Shown here: one piece after another, positions 6,746 through 15,736 of the stretch
Layout: every line of letters begins with the position of its first letter
How positions within the stretch are numbered: position 1 is the first letter of the stretch
Source of the DNA: Acidobacteriota bacterium
GTDB taxonomy: Bacteria > Acidobacteriota > Terriglobia > Acidiferrales > UBA7541
Assembly (NCBI GenBank): GCA_003161195.1
Contig: PMOV01000286.1
Coordinates: forward strand, 27,680 to 51,440
Direction: 5' to 3'
DNA length: 23,761 nucleotides
Notes under the pieces: model-generated
Database searches by the model: none
Told to the model about the DNA's origin: nothing
Seen by the model: only the letters and a program-made list of their open reading frames with translations
Translations under genes and position numbers: made by a program

Positions 6746-8401
6746 ATGAACCGCGCCGCCAGCCATGGCATTCCCGCCCCCTTGCAGCCGTCGCGAAGTT
6801 GGGTTCCCTGTGGGAATCACCTGCCCGATGTCCTGCCTGAGTTGTATTCTGATGTTCGTGAATCGATCTGTGTGCACGGGGCGAGCCCTTTGAGCCGAGT
6901 GTCGGCATTGCGCGTACGCGATGTGAATGGTGCAGCCGTGCGCGGGGCTGGTGAATATATTTTGTACTGGATGATCGCCAATCGGCGGCTGAACTACAAC
7001 TTTGCGTTGGATCGGGCGCTGGAATATTGCCGTGAACTGGGCAAGCCCCTGCTGATTCTGGAGGCGCTGCGCTGCGCCTATCCGTGGGCCAGCGAACGCC
7101 TGCACCGGTTTGTGATTGACGGGATGGCGGACAACGCTGCCACCTGCGCGGCGTGGCGCGTGGCGTACTACCCCTATGTCGAGCCAGACGCCGGCGCGGG
7201 CCGCGGATCGCTGGAAGCGTTCGCGTCGCGGGCCTGCGTGGTCGTAACGGATGACTTTCCATGTTTTTTTCTGCCGCGGATGGTCGAAGCGGCAGGGCGG
7301 AAGCTCTGCGTAAAGCTGGAAGCGATAGACGCAAACGGCTTGCTACCGCTGCGAGCTACCGCCCGGGTATTTGCGCGGGCGTTCGATTTTCGGCGGTATT
7401 TGCAGAATTCGCTGGGACCGCATTTGCTCGAATTCCCGGCGGCGGATGCGCTGCGCAAGGCGAAATTTACAACGCCATCAGCGATTCCTCCGCAAATCTC
7501 GTCGCGCTGGCCGCAGGCGTCCGAAGAGTTGCTGGCTGGCAAGGATGGCGCGCTGCGGGGACTGCCCATCGATCACGCGGTGCAGACGGCGCATTTGCGG
7601 GGCGGGCAGACGGCCGCACGCTCACGGATGAAGGAATTCCTTGCGCGGAAGCTCGGCGGTTACGGGGAGCACCGCAGTGAGCCGGAAGCGGATTTCTCCA
7701 GCGGCTTATCACCTTACCTGCACTTTGGTTTTGTGTCCGTGCATGAAGTGCTGCATGAGATGGCACGGCACGAGAGCTGGACGCCCGAGAAGCTGGGTTT
7801 ACGAACCAATGGGAGCCGCGAAGGCTGGTGGAACATGAGCGCCTCGGCAGAGGGCTTCATGGATCAACTCGTGACCTGGCGAGAGCTGGGATACAACTGT
7901 AGCGCGCATCGCGCCGATTACGACAAGTTCGAATCGCTGCCGGAATGGGCGCGTAAAACGCTGCAGCAGCATGCGCGGGACAAGCGCGAACATATCTACT
8001 CACTGGAGGAATTTGCAGCGGCCGCTACCCATGACCCCTTGTGGAATGCGGCGCAGCGGCAGATCGTGCGTGAAGGGGTGATGCACAACTATCTGCGCAT
8101 GTTGTGGGGCAAAAAAATTCTGGAGTGGGCGCGCACGCCGCAGCAGGCGGCGCAGATCATGATTGAACTGAACAACAAGTACGCACTGGACGGCCGCAAT
8201 CCGAACTCCTATAGCGGAATTTTTTGGGTGCTGGGACGGTATGACCGGCCGTGGGGGCCGGAGCGGCCGATTTACGGGCATATCCGCTACATGAGTTCGG
8301 CGAATACCGCGCGGAAATTTTCACTGAAGAACTATATTGCGAAGTATGCTCCGCCAGCCGGAAACGATGCGCATACGCCGCAAGCGACGCTGAATTTCTG
8401 A
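6746..8401 (+). CDS. deoxyribodipyrimidine photo-lyase, class II-like
   Basis: This protein of about 551 residues is a flavin photolyase/cryptochrome family member; class II enzymes split cyclobutane pyrimidine dimers with blue/UV-A light. Residues 70-90 carry the class II N-terminal signature YILYWMIANRR. The C-terminal FAD-binding half includes FSSGLSPYLHFGFVSVHE, VTWRELGYN, MHNYLRMLWGKKILEW and LDGRNPNSYSGIFWVLGRYD, a typical class II series ending with YGHIRYMSSANTARKF. It is longer than most class II enzymes (about 450-480), with some 50 extra N-terminal residues; GTG at 6899 is an alternative start that removes them. The ATG at 6746 is chosen because the frame's earliest start lies inside the preceding terminator. 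No strong binding site is seen. Confidence 0.85.
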   Translation: MNRAASHGIPAPLQPSRSWVPCGNHLPDVLPELYSDVRESICVHGASPLSRVSALRVRDVNGAAVRGAGEYILYWMIANRRLNYNFALDRALEYCRELGKPLLILEALRCAYPWASERLHRFVIDGMADNAATCAAWRVAYYPYVEPDAGAGRGSLEAFASRACVVVTDDFPCFFLPRMVEAAGRKLCVKLEAIDANGLLPLRATARVFARAFDFRRYLQNSLGPHLLEFPAADALRKAKFTTPSAIPPQISSRWPQASEELLAGKDGALRGLPIDHAVQTAHLRGGQTAARSRMKEFLARKLGGYGEHRSEPEADFSSGLSPYLHFGFVSVHEVLHEMARHESWTPEKLGLRTNGSREGWWNMSASAEGFMDQLVTWRELGYNCSAHRADYDKFESLPEWARKTLQQHARDKREHIYSLEEFAAAATHDPLWNAAQRQIVREGVMHNYLRMLWGKKILEWARTPQQAAQIMIELNNKYALDGRNPNSYSGIFWVLGRYDRPWGPERPIYGHIRYMSSANTARKFSLKNYIAKYAPPAGNDAHTPQATLNF

Positions 8402-8445
8402 ACGCCCCGAATCCGCCGGGATAGTAGGTCGCTTTGCCTCGGTTT

Positions 8446-8454
8446 TGCTATAAT
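8446..8454 (+). promoter_or_regulatory. extended -10 promoter upstream of the anchored hydrolase gene
   Basis: TGCTATAAT is a perfect TGn extended -10 with consensus TATAAT. No good -35 lies 16-18 bases upstream, as is usual for extended -10 promoters. Transcription from about 8461 would give a leader of roughly 170 bases before the ATG at 8633. Confidence 0.5.
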
Positions 8455-8632
8455 TCCATCTTCTGTCGTGCCCCAGTTCCAGCCCCAGTCCCGTCCCGAG
8501 CATCTGGAATGCCGGTACTCCGAAACGCTGGAAATTGGCTGTGGACCTGGTCGAAAAACGAGATGAGCCCGCAACTCTAGTGCTGATATCCGGGTTAGTC
8601 GGAGCAGCGAACCGCACCTTCAGGCAAACAAT

Positions 8633-9826
8633 ATGGCCCTCTTTTCAAGACCGCGGGATCGCACGCGGAGACGCCGCTACTATAAACGACTTCCGAATAT
8701 TGCGTTGATTTGCCTCATCGCCTCGGTCGCGGCGTACCTGATTACGCGGAGCACTGGCGGCACCGGCTTTAATCCTTCCGAGGCGGTTCGCAAGGCATTT
8801 CTCGACCGCACTGGCGGACAGACGCACGCCGCTAGCCGAATCACCAGCGTGGATGGCCATGATGCCGCACCGCCGCTCGACGATCCCGTCAATTATTACG
8901 GCTATAAACTGCGCCCCGGACCATACAAAGTCTCGGAAGTCGGCGACATCGTTCTGCACGACGCGCGGCGCGACAAAGACTTGCACGTGCGACTCTTTTA
9001 CCCAGAGGCCAGCGGGCGTTACCCGGTCATTGTGTTTTCTCACGGCGCTGGCGGCTCGCAGAATTGTTGCGAAGAGCTGACCCAGCACTGGGCGACTTAC
9101 GGCTACGTGGTGCTGCAGCCGACACATGAAGACTCGGCCGTGCAGCGCCGAGATGCGGGCGAAGAAAATGTGCGCTTCATGCAAGCCGTGCGCGATGCCC
9201 TGAAAGATCCGGGATTGTGGGAAAGCCGCCCCCGCGATGTCTCGTTCGTGCTTGATTCGCTGCAGCAGCTAGAGAAGCGGGTTCCGCCGCTGGCGGGAAA
9301 GATGGACGAGGGACACATTGGCGTCGGCGGACACTCCATGGGCTCGTTCACCACAGAAGCCATCGCCGGCGCTCTGGTGGATTTGCCGGGGAAGAACGGG
9401 GCAAATTTTGCGGACTCGCGGGTCAAGGCCGCGCTATGCCTTTCGCCCCAGGGCCCGGGGCAATTCGGCTTGAGCGAATTGTCGTTCCGCACCATGCGCT
9501 TGCCATTTCTCGGCGTTACGGGGTCGCTGGATAGCCTCGGGCCGCTGGCGAATGCGGCGTGGCACAAGCAGCCGTTTGCCTTAAGTCCCATGGGCGATAA
9601 GTATCACGTGTTTATCCAGGGTGCGAACCACATGTCCTTCATCGCCGCACAAACGCTCCAACCGGGGAAAGCGCAGCAGGCAGAGAGCATTCTGGCGTAT
9701 ACGAATTCAGCGGCTCTGGCGTTTTGGGATGCCTACCTTAAGAATGATGCCAGCGCTAAGGCTTATCTCCAGTCAGACAGCCTCGCGAGCTTCAGCCAGG
9801 GTGCCGCGAAGCTCGAGCGACGATAG
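8633..9826 (+). CDS. membrane-anchored alpha/beta hydrolase
   Basis: This 397-residue protein starts with a very basic segment (RPRDRTRRRRYYKR) and one transmembrane helix at about residues 22-38, so it is probably anchored with the catalytic domain outside the cytoplasm. The hydrolase core shows an oxyanion-hole motif HGAGGS (137-142), a nucleophile elbow GGHSMGS with Ser235, Asp300 in TGSLDS and His333 in GANHMSF. The fold resembles platelet-activating-factor acetylhydrolase or chlorophyllase-like serine hydrolases; the substrate is not predictable. The ATG at 8633 has no good binding site, but it gives a sensible N-in anchor. A long leader with an extended -10 promoter precedes it. Confidence 0.8.
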   Translation: MALFSRPRDRTRRRRYYKRLPNIALICLIASVAAYLITRSTGGTGFNPSEAVRKAFLDRTGGQTHAASRITSVDGHDAAPPLDDPVNYYGYKLRPGPYKVSEVGDIVLHDARRDKDLHVRLFYPEASGRYPVIVFSHGAGGSQNCCEELTQHWATYGYVVLQPTHEDSAVQRRDAGEENVRFMQAVRDALKDPGLWESRPRDVSFVLDSLQQLEKRVPPLAGKMDEGHIGVGGHSMGSFTTEAIAGALVDLPGKNGANFADSRVKAALCLSPQGPGQFGLSELSFRTMRLPFLGVTGSLDSLGPLANAAWHKQPFALSPMGDKYHVFIQGANHMSFIAAQTLQPGKAQQAESILAYTNSAALAFWDAYLKNDASAKAYLQSDSLASFSQGAAKLERR

Positions 9827-9845
9827 CGTGCTAAGTCGCGTGGCG

Positions 9846-9872
9846 TTGCTCCGGGCATTTTGGGTCTACAAT
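9846..9872 (+). promoter_or_regulatory. possible promoter of the SRPBCC-peroxiredoxin-esterase unit
   Basis: TTGCTC (9846-9851) and TACAAT (9867-9872) are separated by 15 bases. Initiation would fall near 9879, practically at the ATG of 9878, implying a leaderless or very short leader mRNA. The spacer is short, so this is tentative. Confidence 0.3.
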
Positions 9873-9877
9873 CGGCA

Positions 9878-10363
9878 ATGGGCGATATGTTTGTTTTCCG
9901 CAGCCGCATCCCCGCATCGGCGGACCGTGTTTATGCCTGGCATGCGCAGCCGGAGGCGCTGTCGCGCCTGACGCCGCCGTGGGAAAATGCCACCGTCTAC
10001 GAGCAGACCGGTGGGATTGAAGATCTCGGGTCGCGCGTAAAGATCCGGCTCAAGATTGGGCCGCTATCGCAGACCTGGGTCGCCGAGCATACAGCGTTCG
10101 AGCGCGGGCGGATGTTTCGCGATGTAATGGTTTCGGGTCCGTTCAAAAAGTGGGAACATACCCATCTGTTCGAGCCGCATGGCGCGAACGCCAGCTGGCT
10201 CGAGGATCGCGTCGAGTATCAGATGCCCTTCGGCTGGTTGGGCCAAACCTTTGGCGGCTGGTATGCCCGCAAACGGCTTACGCGAATGTTTACTTGGCGG
10301 CATGCGGTGACGGCAAAGGCGGTTGCGGAAATCGCCGCAGGTAGCAACCCGGAGGGTGCGTGA
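9878..10363 (+). CDS. SRPBCC (START-like) family protein
   Basis: This 161-residue protein matches the ligand-binding SRPBCC pattern seen in many small bacterial proteins: an N-terminal strand with FVFRSRIPASADRVYAWH, a helix with PEALSRLTPPW, central strands (GSRVKIRLKIGPLSQTWVAEH, with FRDVMVSGPFKKWEHTH) and a C-terminal helix YARKRLTRMFTWRH. Such proteins bind hydrophobic ligands or lipids, and the closest small relatives are often labelled cell-division-inhibitor-like without proof. ATG at 9878 or 9887 may be the start; neither has a binding site. Its stop overlaps the next start by one base (TGATG), so it is coupled to the peroxiredoxin-like gene. Confidence 0.75.
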   Translation: MGDMFVFRSRIPASADRVYAWHAQPEALSRLTPPWENATVYEQTGGIEDLGSRVKIRLKIGPLSQTWVAEHTAFERGRMFRDVMVSGPFKKWEHTHLFEPHGANASWLEDRVEYQMPFGWLGQTFGGWYARKRLTRMFTWRHAVTAKAVAEIAAGSNPEGA

Positions 10364-10896
10364 TGGGCATCTTGCGTACGTCTCATCTGGATCCGGCAAT
10401 GCTCGCCATGTACCGCGCGCAGACCGGCGAAACGCTTGCCGAATTAACCGCCGGGCGCCCAGTGTTACTGGTTTTTTTGCGGCATTTTGGCTGCACCTTT
10501 TGCCGCGAAGCCGTCGAAGAAGTTTCCAGGAAGCGCAGCCTGCTCGAATCTGGCGGGACGCGGCTGGCCTTCGTGCATTTAGGCACCGAGGAGAAGGCCA
10601 ATTCCTTTTTCACGCCGTACGGCCTGGCGGACGCCCCCCGTTTTGCCGATCCGGATGGAAAATTGTATGAGGCTTTTGGATTGGTGCGCGCCGAACTGCG
10701 GCAATATCTCAACCAGGAAAGCATCTTGCGCATGTTGATAGCCTGGCTGAACGGGCATTTTGTCGGTTTGCCGGCCGGCGACGTGGAACGCATGCCCGGA
10801 GCGTTTCTCGTGAAGGATGGAGAAATAAAGAAAGCATTCCGGCACAAGCTGGTATCCGATAGGCCGGATTACCTGGCGTTGGCGACCGCAAATTGA
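10363..10896 (+). CDS. peroxiredoxin-like (AhpC/TSA-related) protein
   Basis: This 177-residue thioredoxin-fold protein carries CTFC (Cys44 and Cys47) after VLLVFLRHFG, as in the AhpC/TSA-like antioxidant family (AhpC-TSA_2, SelL/PRXL2-related). It also has FADPDGKLYEAFG and a late strand GAFLVKDGEI. The expected role is thiol-dependent reduction of peroxides or disulfides in the cytoplasm. The start ATG at 10363 has GGAGG at 10351-10355, 7 bases away, and overlaps the upstream stop. A GTG at 10360 is a less likely alternative. It is followed 19 bases later by the esterase gene. Confidence 0.82.
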   Translation: MGILRTSHLDPAMLAMYRAQTGETLAELTAGRPVLLVFLRHFGCTFCREAVEEVSRKRSLLESGGTRLAFVHLGTEEKANSFFTPYGLADAPRFADPDGKLYEAFGLVRAELRQYLNQESILRMLIAWLNGHFVGLPAGDVERMPGAFLVKDGEIKKAFRHKLVSDRPDYLALATAN

Positions 10897-10915
10897 GGGC
10901 GAGGAAATTCCTGCG

Positions 10916-12469
10916 ATGAAGAACCTCGTGGTGGGCGCCGCGATGTGGGTGTGCGCGGCGCATTGTCTCGCACAAGGAGTTGCTCCGCGCGTCAAGGTCG
11001 AAAGCGGGCTGCTCGAAGGGCGCATGCAGGGCGACGTTGCCGCTTTCTTGGGCGTGCCGTATGCCGCGCCACCGGTGGGCGAACTGCGCTGGAAGCCCCC
11101 GGAGCCCCCAGCGAACTGGATCGGTGTGCGCGAAGCGCAACAATTTGGCGCGCGCTGCATGCAAGGCGCGATTTATGACGACATGGTGTTTCGCGATCCG
11201 GGCGTCAGCGAGGATTGCCTGACGCTGAATGTGTGGACCCCGGCCATTGGCACGGCGGCGAAATTGCCGGTGATGGTGTGGATTCATGGCGGCGGATACC
11301 GCGCTGGCGCCACGTCGGAACCGCGTCAGGATGGACAGTTTTTGGCCCAGCGCGGCGTTGTCGTGGTTTCCATGAATTATCGGCTCGGTATTTTTGGTTT
11401 TCTGGCGCTGCCGCAATTGGCCGCGGAGTCCGGTCGCAACGCGGCGGGAAATTACGGATTGCTGGACCAGGTTGCGGCTTTGCAATGGGTGCTCAGGAAT
11501 ATCGCTGCCTTGGGCGGGGACCCGGGAAATGTGACGATTTTTGGCGAAAGCGCCGGCTCCTTTTCCGTGAGTGCCCTGATGGCATCGCCGGTGGCGCGCG
11601 GTTTATTTAGCAAAGCTATTGGCGAGAGTGGCGGCGCGTTCCGCAGCAGGGATCTGACGTTCAGACCATTGGCCGAGCGTGAGCGCGGCGATGCGAAGTT
11701 TGCGAAAGTGGCATTGGGATCAAGCAAGCTAGCGGACTTGCGCGCGCTGCCCGCGAATAAGGTCTTGCAGGCATCGCTGGCCGGAAGCAGCCCCAAGTTC
11801 AATCCGGACGTGGATGGCTATTTTTTGCCGCAATCGGTGGAAAAGATTTTCGCTGCCGGCCAACAGAACGATGTGGCCCTGCTGGCCGGTTGGAACCGCG
11901 ACGAGGGAGAGGCAGAGCAGGCTCCCCCGGGCGGACCCTCGGCCGTGCAACGCCTCAAGACGCTCGCCCGGACGGAGTTCGGCGCGCACTCTGACAAATT
12001 TTTGCTCGTCTATTCTGCGGATAACGAAGCGGCAGCTCAGCGTGCACTCGGAGAGTTTGCCGGCGATCGTTCCATCGCGTTTTCCACCTGGAAGTGGCTC
12101 GAGGCGCAGCGCGCCACGGGACACCAGCCGGTCTATCGTTATCGCTTCGATCGTTCGCAGACGCAGGCCGCGGACAAACAATCGCTGGGCGCTTACCATT
12201 CGGCGGAGATTGAATATGTCTTCGGGGCGCTGGATTCCAAGGCCAACCGCCTATTCCAAACGGAGGACCGCGACCTGAGCAACGCGATTCAGAAATATTG
12301 GATAAATTTCGCGCGCACCGGAGACCCGAACGGCGCAGGATTGGCGCCATGGCCTCCCTATCGCGCCGCCAATGGCTGGCAGGTGATGCACCTTGACTCC
12401 CTGTGCCAGGCGCAGCCCGATGGCCAGCGCGCGCGGTATCTCTTTTTGAACGCCGTCTGGGGTGACTAG
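10916..12469 (+). CDS. exported type B carboxylesterase
   Basis: This 517-residue protein is a carboxylesterase/lipase family member (para-nitrobenzyl-esterase-like), which hydrolyses carboxylic esters. A signal peptide covers about residues 1-20 (AHCLAQG). Family motifs appear in order: GVPYAAPPVGELRW (46-59), SEDCLTLNVW (98-107), the oxyanion hole HGGG (124-127), FGESAGS with Ser212, Glu330 in GWNRDEG, and His428 in GAYHSAEIEYVFG. Length and order are normal for the family. The start ATG at 10916 is preceded by GAGGA about 10 bases upstream. It is third in a compact unit with the SRPBCC and peroxiredoxin-like genes. Physiological substrate unknown. Confidence 0.9.
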   Translation: MKNLVVGAAMWVCAAHCLAQGVAPRVKVESGLLEGRMQGDVAAFLGVPYAAPPVGELRWKPPEPPANWIGVREAQQFGARCMQGAIYDDMVFRDPGVSEDCLTLNVWTPAIGTAAKLPVMVWIHGGGYRAGATSEPRQDGQFLAQRGVVVVSMNYRLGIFGFLALPQLAAESGRNAAGNYGLLDQVAALQWVLRNIAALGGDPGNVTIFGESAGSFSVSALMASPVARGLFSKAIGESGGAFRSRDLTFRPLAERERGDAKFAKVALGSSKLADLRALPANKVLQASLAGSSPKFNPDVDGYFLPQSVEKIFAAGQQNDVALLAGWNRDEGEAEQAPPGGPSAVQRLKTLARTEFGAHSDKFLLVYSADNEAAAQRALGEFAGDRSIAFSTWKWLEAQRATGHQPVYRYRFDRSQTQAADKQSLGAYHSAEIEYVFGALDSKANRLFQTEDRDLSNAIQKYWINFARTGDPNGAGLAPWPPYRAANGWQVMHLDSLCQAQPDGQRARYLFLNAVWGD

Positions 12470-12821
12470 ACCTCCCGGGACCGTCCATCGCCCGGAAAAT
12501 TCGGCGACGGACGCAACGGTTGATCCGCGCGAAGGTACGCGCGCAATTACGCGGGAAGATACGCCGCAAAATTGACGTTATCCCTGCCCGAATGATACAG
12601 ATAGAGGGTTGTCCAGGCGCTCTTTCGAGCGTCGGCTGCTTGCCGTGCAGGCGCAACACGGCGCCGGGCCCGCGACCCTGCATTATGACGGCGTATGGCG
12701 GCAAACGCGGCAGCCACATCATGCATCTGAACCGAGCAATACACTAGCGAAAGACTGGCGCTGCGGATGTTGCCGGCGATGGTTGTCGGTGGGCGCGCCA
12801 GAGGGACTAAGAGGAGTGTCG
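12470..12821. other. intergenic region before the IPT/TIG lipoprotein gene
   Basis: I see no gene in this 352-base gap. The open frame continuing into it from the lipoprotein gene lacks a binding site and a signal sequence at its far end. TTGACG at 12572-12577 followed by GATACA at 12594-12599 (16-base spacer) is a weak promoter candidate. GAGGAG at 12811-12816 is the binding site for the ATG at 12822. Confidence 0.4.
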
Positions 12822-14417
12822 ATGAAGAGGTTTTTGACGGCGCTGGTTTTGGGGCTGGCAGCGATTTTTGCGGTCACCGGCTGCAACGATTATGGCAACA
12901 CCTTCCAGGCGAATACCGGGGCACAGATCACCACGCTGTCGCCATCCAATATCGCGGCGGGCAGCGCAGCTTTTACGCTGACCATCAATGGCAGCGGTTT
13001 TGTCACGCAGACCTACATCACCTGGAATAACACCAAGCTGGTCACTTCCGACATTACCGACAGTTCGGGAGACGTGCTGCAGGTCTATGCCACGGTGCCC
13101 GCCTCGCTGGTGGCCAACTCTGGCCAAGCGCTGATTATCACGCACAATCCCTTCTCGGGGGCCGGGAACAACGGGCTATCGAATCCGCTGAATTTCATTA
13201 TCAATCCCACAGTCGCGGCGAACCCGCAGCCGCTGGTCGCCACGCTCAGCCCGGGTAGCGCAAATGCCAATGGGCCTGCATTCACGCTGACCATCACGGG
13301 CGCTAACTTTCTCCTGGGCGCGAATCCCACTACCGTCACTTGGACGGCGGCCTATCCTTCGGCGCCATCGGGCCTCCCGTCCTCTTGTACCGCGGTCACG
13401 GGCGCCACAAATACCGTGCAGTGCAGCTTGACGGTCACCTCCGCCCCGAGTGCCACGCAGATTCAAGCGACGGTGCCGGCAGCGCTTTTGACCGTAGCCG
13501 CCGCTGCCTGCAGTTCCACGCAGCAGAATCCCACGGTAGCGGTCAGCGTGACCAATCCTGCGAATTCCGCTGGCGGTGGCGGGCCCAGCAATGCCATAGC
13601 ATTTACGCTGAATCCGCCCGCTTGTACGAACCCCGCGGTGGTCAAAGCGCAGGCTGCCGCCGAGGAGACTCCCGCGCTCAGCGCGGACGGCCGATATGTC
13701 GCCTACACCGGCTCACAAGGGCAGAACACGGCGGTGTTTTACCGCGATACGTGCGCGGGGGCGCCCTCGGCTTGCCAGGAGCGCACGTCACTGGTTTCGG
13801 TGGCCGCAGATGGACTCCCCGCCAATGACGACAGCCACACCCCGTCCATGAGCGCGGACGGCAGGTACGTGGCGTTCTCTTCTGCGGCGACGAATCTCCT
13901 CTCGTCGGGGGCCGCAGCGGGCGTGTCGGCCGGGCCCGGGCGGCAGATCTATCTGCGCGATACTTGTACGGGAGCAGCCACGACTTGCGTGCCTTCTACA
14001 GAACTCGTTTCTACCGACAGCAGCGGACAGTTGGTCGGTACCGAAGCAATCTTGCCGTCCGTGAGCGCTTCGGGACGATTCGTTGCCTTCGTGGCGATCA
14101 CCGCGAGCAAAGCCCTGTCTAGCGCCTCCGGAGTCCCCGCGACGAACAGTGGGTATAGCCAGATATTTATACGCGACACCTGTCTGGGCGCGACAAACTG
14201 TACGGCGAAGACCACGCGCATCTCCTTGCAGCCCGGAGATGCCACCGCGGGTGCGACTTCTTCGTCAGGACCCCCTGGACCGGCCCCCGCTGGACCGGCA
14301 TTGAGTGGCGACGCGAAAAGCATCGCCTTGACCGGTGGCGGCACCGCCGTTTTGTTCACGCGGTCGCTGGCGGTGGACGACCGGGTGTTCGTGGCCGCCG
14401 TGGGACAGTCGCGCTAG
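12822..14417 (+). CDS. lipoprotein with two IPT/TIG domains and PD40-like repeats
   Basis: This 531-residue protein has a lipoprotein signal (residues 1-20) with lipobox AVTGC, making Cys21 the lipidated residue. Two IPT/TIG immunoglobulin-like domains follow (about residues 33-125 and 133-265, each opening with TLSPxxAxxxxxxFTLTIxGxxF). Then comes a propeller-like region (about 280-500) with at least three units of the form PALSADGRYVAY ... RDTCxGAxxxC ... LVS, giving paired cysteines in each unit. The start ATG at 12822 has GAGGAG 5 bases upstream. It should sit on the cell surface or in the periplasm. Function unknown; IPT plus PD40 architectures suggest protein or glycan binding. Confidence 0.8.
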   Translation: MKRFLTALVLGLAAIFAVTGCNDYGNTFQANTGAQITTLSPSNIAAGSAAFTLTINGSGFVTQTYITWNNTKLVTSDITDSSGDVLQVYATVPASLVANSGQALIITHNPFSGAGNNGLSNPLNFIINPTVAANPQPLVATLSPGSANANGPAFTLTITGANFLLGANPTTVTWTAAYPSAPSGLPSSCTAVTGATNTVQCSLTVTSAPSATQIQATVPAALLTVAAAACSSTQQNPTVAVSVTNPANSAGGGGPSNAIAFTLNPPACTNPAVVKAQAAAEETPALSADGRYVAYTGSQGQNTAVFYRDTCAGAPSACQERTSLVSVAADGLPANDDSHTPSMSADGRYVAFSSAATNLLSSGAAAGVSAGPGRQIYLRDTCTGAATTCVPSTELVSTDSSGQLVGTEAILPSVSASGRFVAFVAITASKALSSASGVPATNSGYSQIFIRDTCLGATNCTAKTTRISLQPGDATAGATSSSGPPGPAPAGPALSGDAKSIALTGGGTAVLFTRSLAVDDRVFVAAVGQSR

Positions 14418-14578
14418 CCCCCACGCTTTCCGATTTTGCTTCTGTTTGCCGGATTCGTGCCGCGCCCGCGGATCGTGTCAATCGAGACTTGACCTCACGT
14501 GAAAATCCTACGAGCAGCGGCGCCCGCGGAGTGTCCAGTTCTTACGCGGCGCTTTCTCAGTTCGAACGTGACCTCCAC

Positions 14579-15736
14579 GTGAAGCGAAAAATTGCCGTCG
14601 TCACCACCTCGCGAGCGGACTACGGCCATTTATTCTGGCCGTTGCGTGAGCTTGCCGCGCATCCCGAAGTACAACTCGAACTTATCGCCATGGGTGCGCA
14701 TCTTTCTCCGGAATTCGGCGCCACGATTCGCGAAATCGAGAAAGACGGCTTCGCAATCTCCGCCAAGCTCGAATGCTTGCTCAGTTCGGATAGCGATGTG
14801 GGTATGGCCAAAACCATCGGCTTGGCTACCCTCAGCCTCGCCGACACGCTGGCGGCCTTGCGCCCGGACATTTTGTTGCTCATCGCGGATCGCTTCGAGA
14901 TACTCGCCCCGGCGTCGGTAGCCCTGGCCCTGCGCATCCCCATCGCCCATATCGAGGGCGGCGAGTTCAGCGAAGGCGCCATCGATGACGCCGTGCGCCA
15001 TGCGCTCACCAAGATGAGCCACATCCACTTCACATCCACGGAGGCCGCGCGGCGCAGGATTATTGCCATGGATGAAGAAGAATGGCGCGTGCATCGCGCC
15101 GGCGCTCCATCGCTCGATCATTTGCGGCGCAGCGCGCTGCCCTCGCGCGCGGAGTTGCAGCTGCGGCTTGGGATTACGCTGCGCAATCCCGCGATCGTGA
15201 TCGCATATCATCCTGTAACCATTGCCCGGAACACCGTGCAGGAGGCCGATGCACTCTTCGCGGCGCTCGAAGCCATCACCGGTCAGCTTCTGTTCTGTTA
15301 TCCGAATGCCGATGCCGGAAGCCGCGAGTTGATCGAGCGTACGCGTGCCTTTGTTGCCCGCCGCGAAGATTCGCACGTGTTTGTAAATCTGGACCGCGTG
15401 ACCTACTGGGGTCTGCTGCGCCAGGCGGATCTCTTTTTGGGAAATTCCAGCAGCGGGATTATGGAGACGCCATCGCTGGCACTGCCCGCGGTGAACATCG
15501 GCTTGCGCCAGCAAGGCCGCGAGCGGGCGAAGAATATTTTGGACGCCTCTCCGCACGCCACAGCGATTTTGGCCGCCGTGGAACAGGCACGCAGTGCAGC
15601 GTTTCGCAATTCAATTTCAGGCATGATAAATCCGTACGGCGAAGGCCGTGCCGCGGAGAAAATTGTGGAAGTCTTGACCACCGTGCCTCTTACCCTGGAG
15701 TTGTTAATGAAGCGGCATCGCCCGGAGCCGTTGTGA
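14579..15736 (+). CDS. UDP-N-acetylglucosamine 2-epimerase, NeuC/LegG-like
   Basis: This 385-residue protein belongs to the hydrolysing UDP-GlcNAc 2-epimerase group, which makes ManNAc or a related 2,4-diamino sugar from the UDP precursor. Motifs: KRKIAVVTTSRADYGHL at the N-terminus, ADRFEILAPA, HIEGGEFSEGAIDDAVRHA followed by TKMSHIHF, and GNSSSGIMETPSLALPAVNIG at the C-terminal nucleotide-binding half. The length fits NeuC (about 370-390). The GTG at 14579 aligns with the usual N-terminus but has no clear binding site; the frame is open to 14489. Its TGA overlaps the next start as GTGA. No NeuB or CMP-transferase gene is nearby, so the final sugar cannot be named. Confidence 0.85.
   Translation: MKRKIAVVTTSRADYGHLFWPLRELAAHPEVQLELIAMGAHLSPEFGATIREIEKDGFAISAKLECLLSSDSDVGMAKTIGLATLSLADTLAALRPDILLLIADRFEILAPASVALALRIPIAHIEGGEFSEGAIDDAVRHALTKMSHIHFTSTEAARRRIIAMDEEEWRVHRAGAPSLDHLRRSALPSRAELQLRLGITLRNPAIVIAYHPVTIARNTVQEADALFAALEAITGQLLFCYPNADAGSRELIERTRAFVARREDSHVFVNLDRVTYWGLLRQADLFLGNSSSGIMETPSLALPAVNIGLRQQGRERAKNILDASPHATAILAAVEQARSAAFRNSISGMINPYGEGRAAEKIVEVLTTVPLTLELLMKRHRPEPL

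Noticed and set aside
6303..7334. 343-codon minus-strand frame opposite the microprotein and photolyase genes
   Set aside because: Arg/Pro/Ser-rich composition typical of the antisense of a GC-rich gene, and it crosses a clear terminator and the photolyase.
15082..15732. Long 5' extension of the aminotransferase frame
   Set aside because: It overlaps the NeuC-like gene entirely; the GTG at 15733 with GGAG upstream fits the family length.
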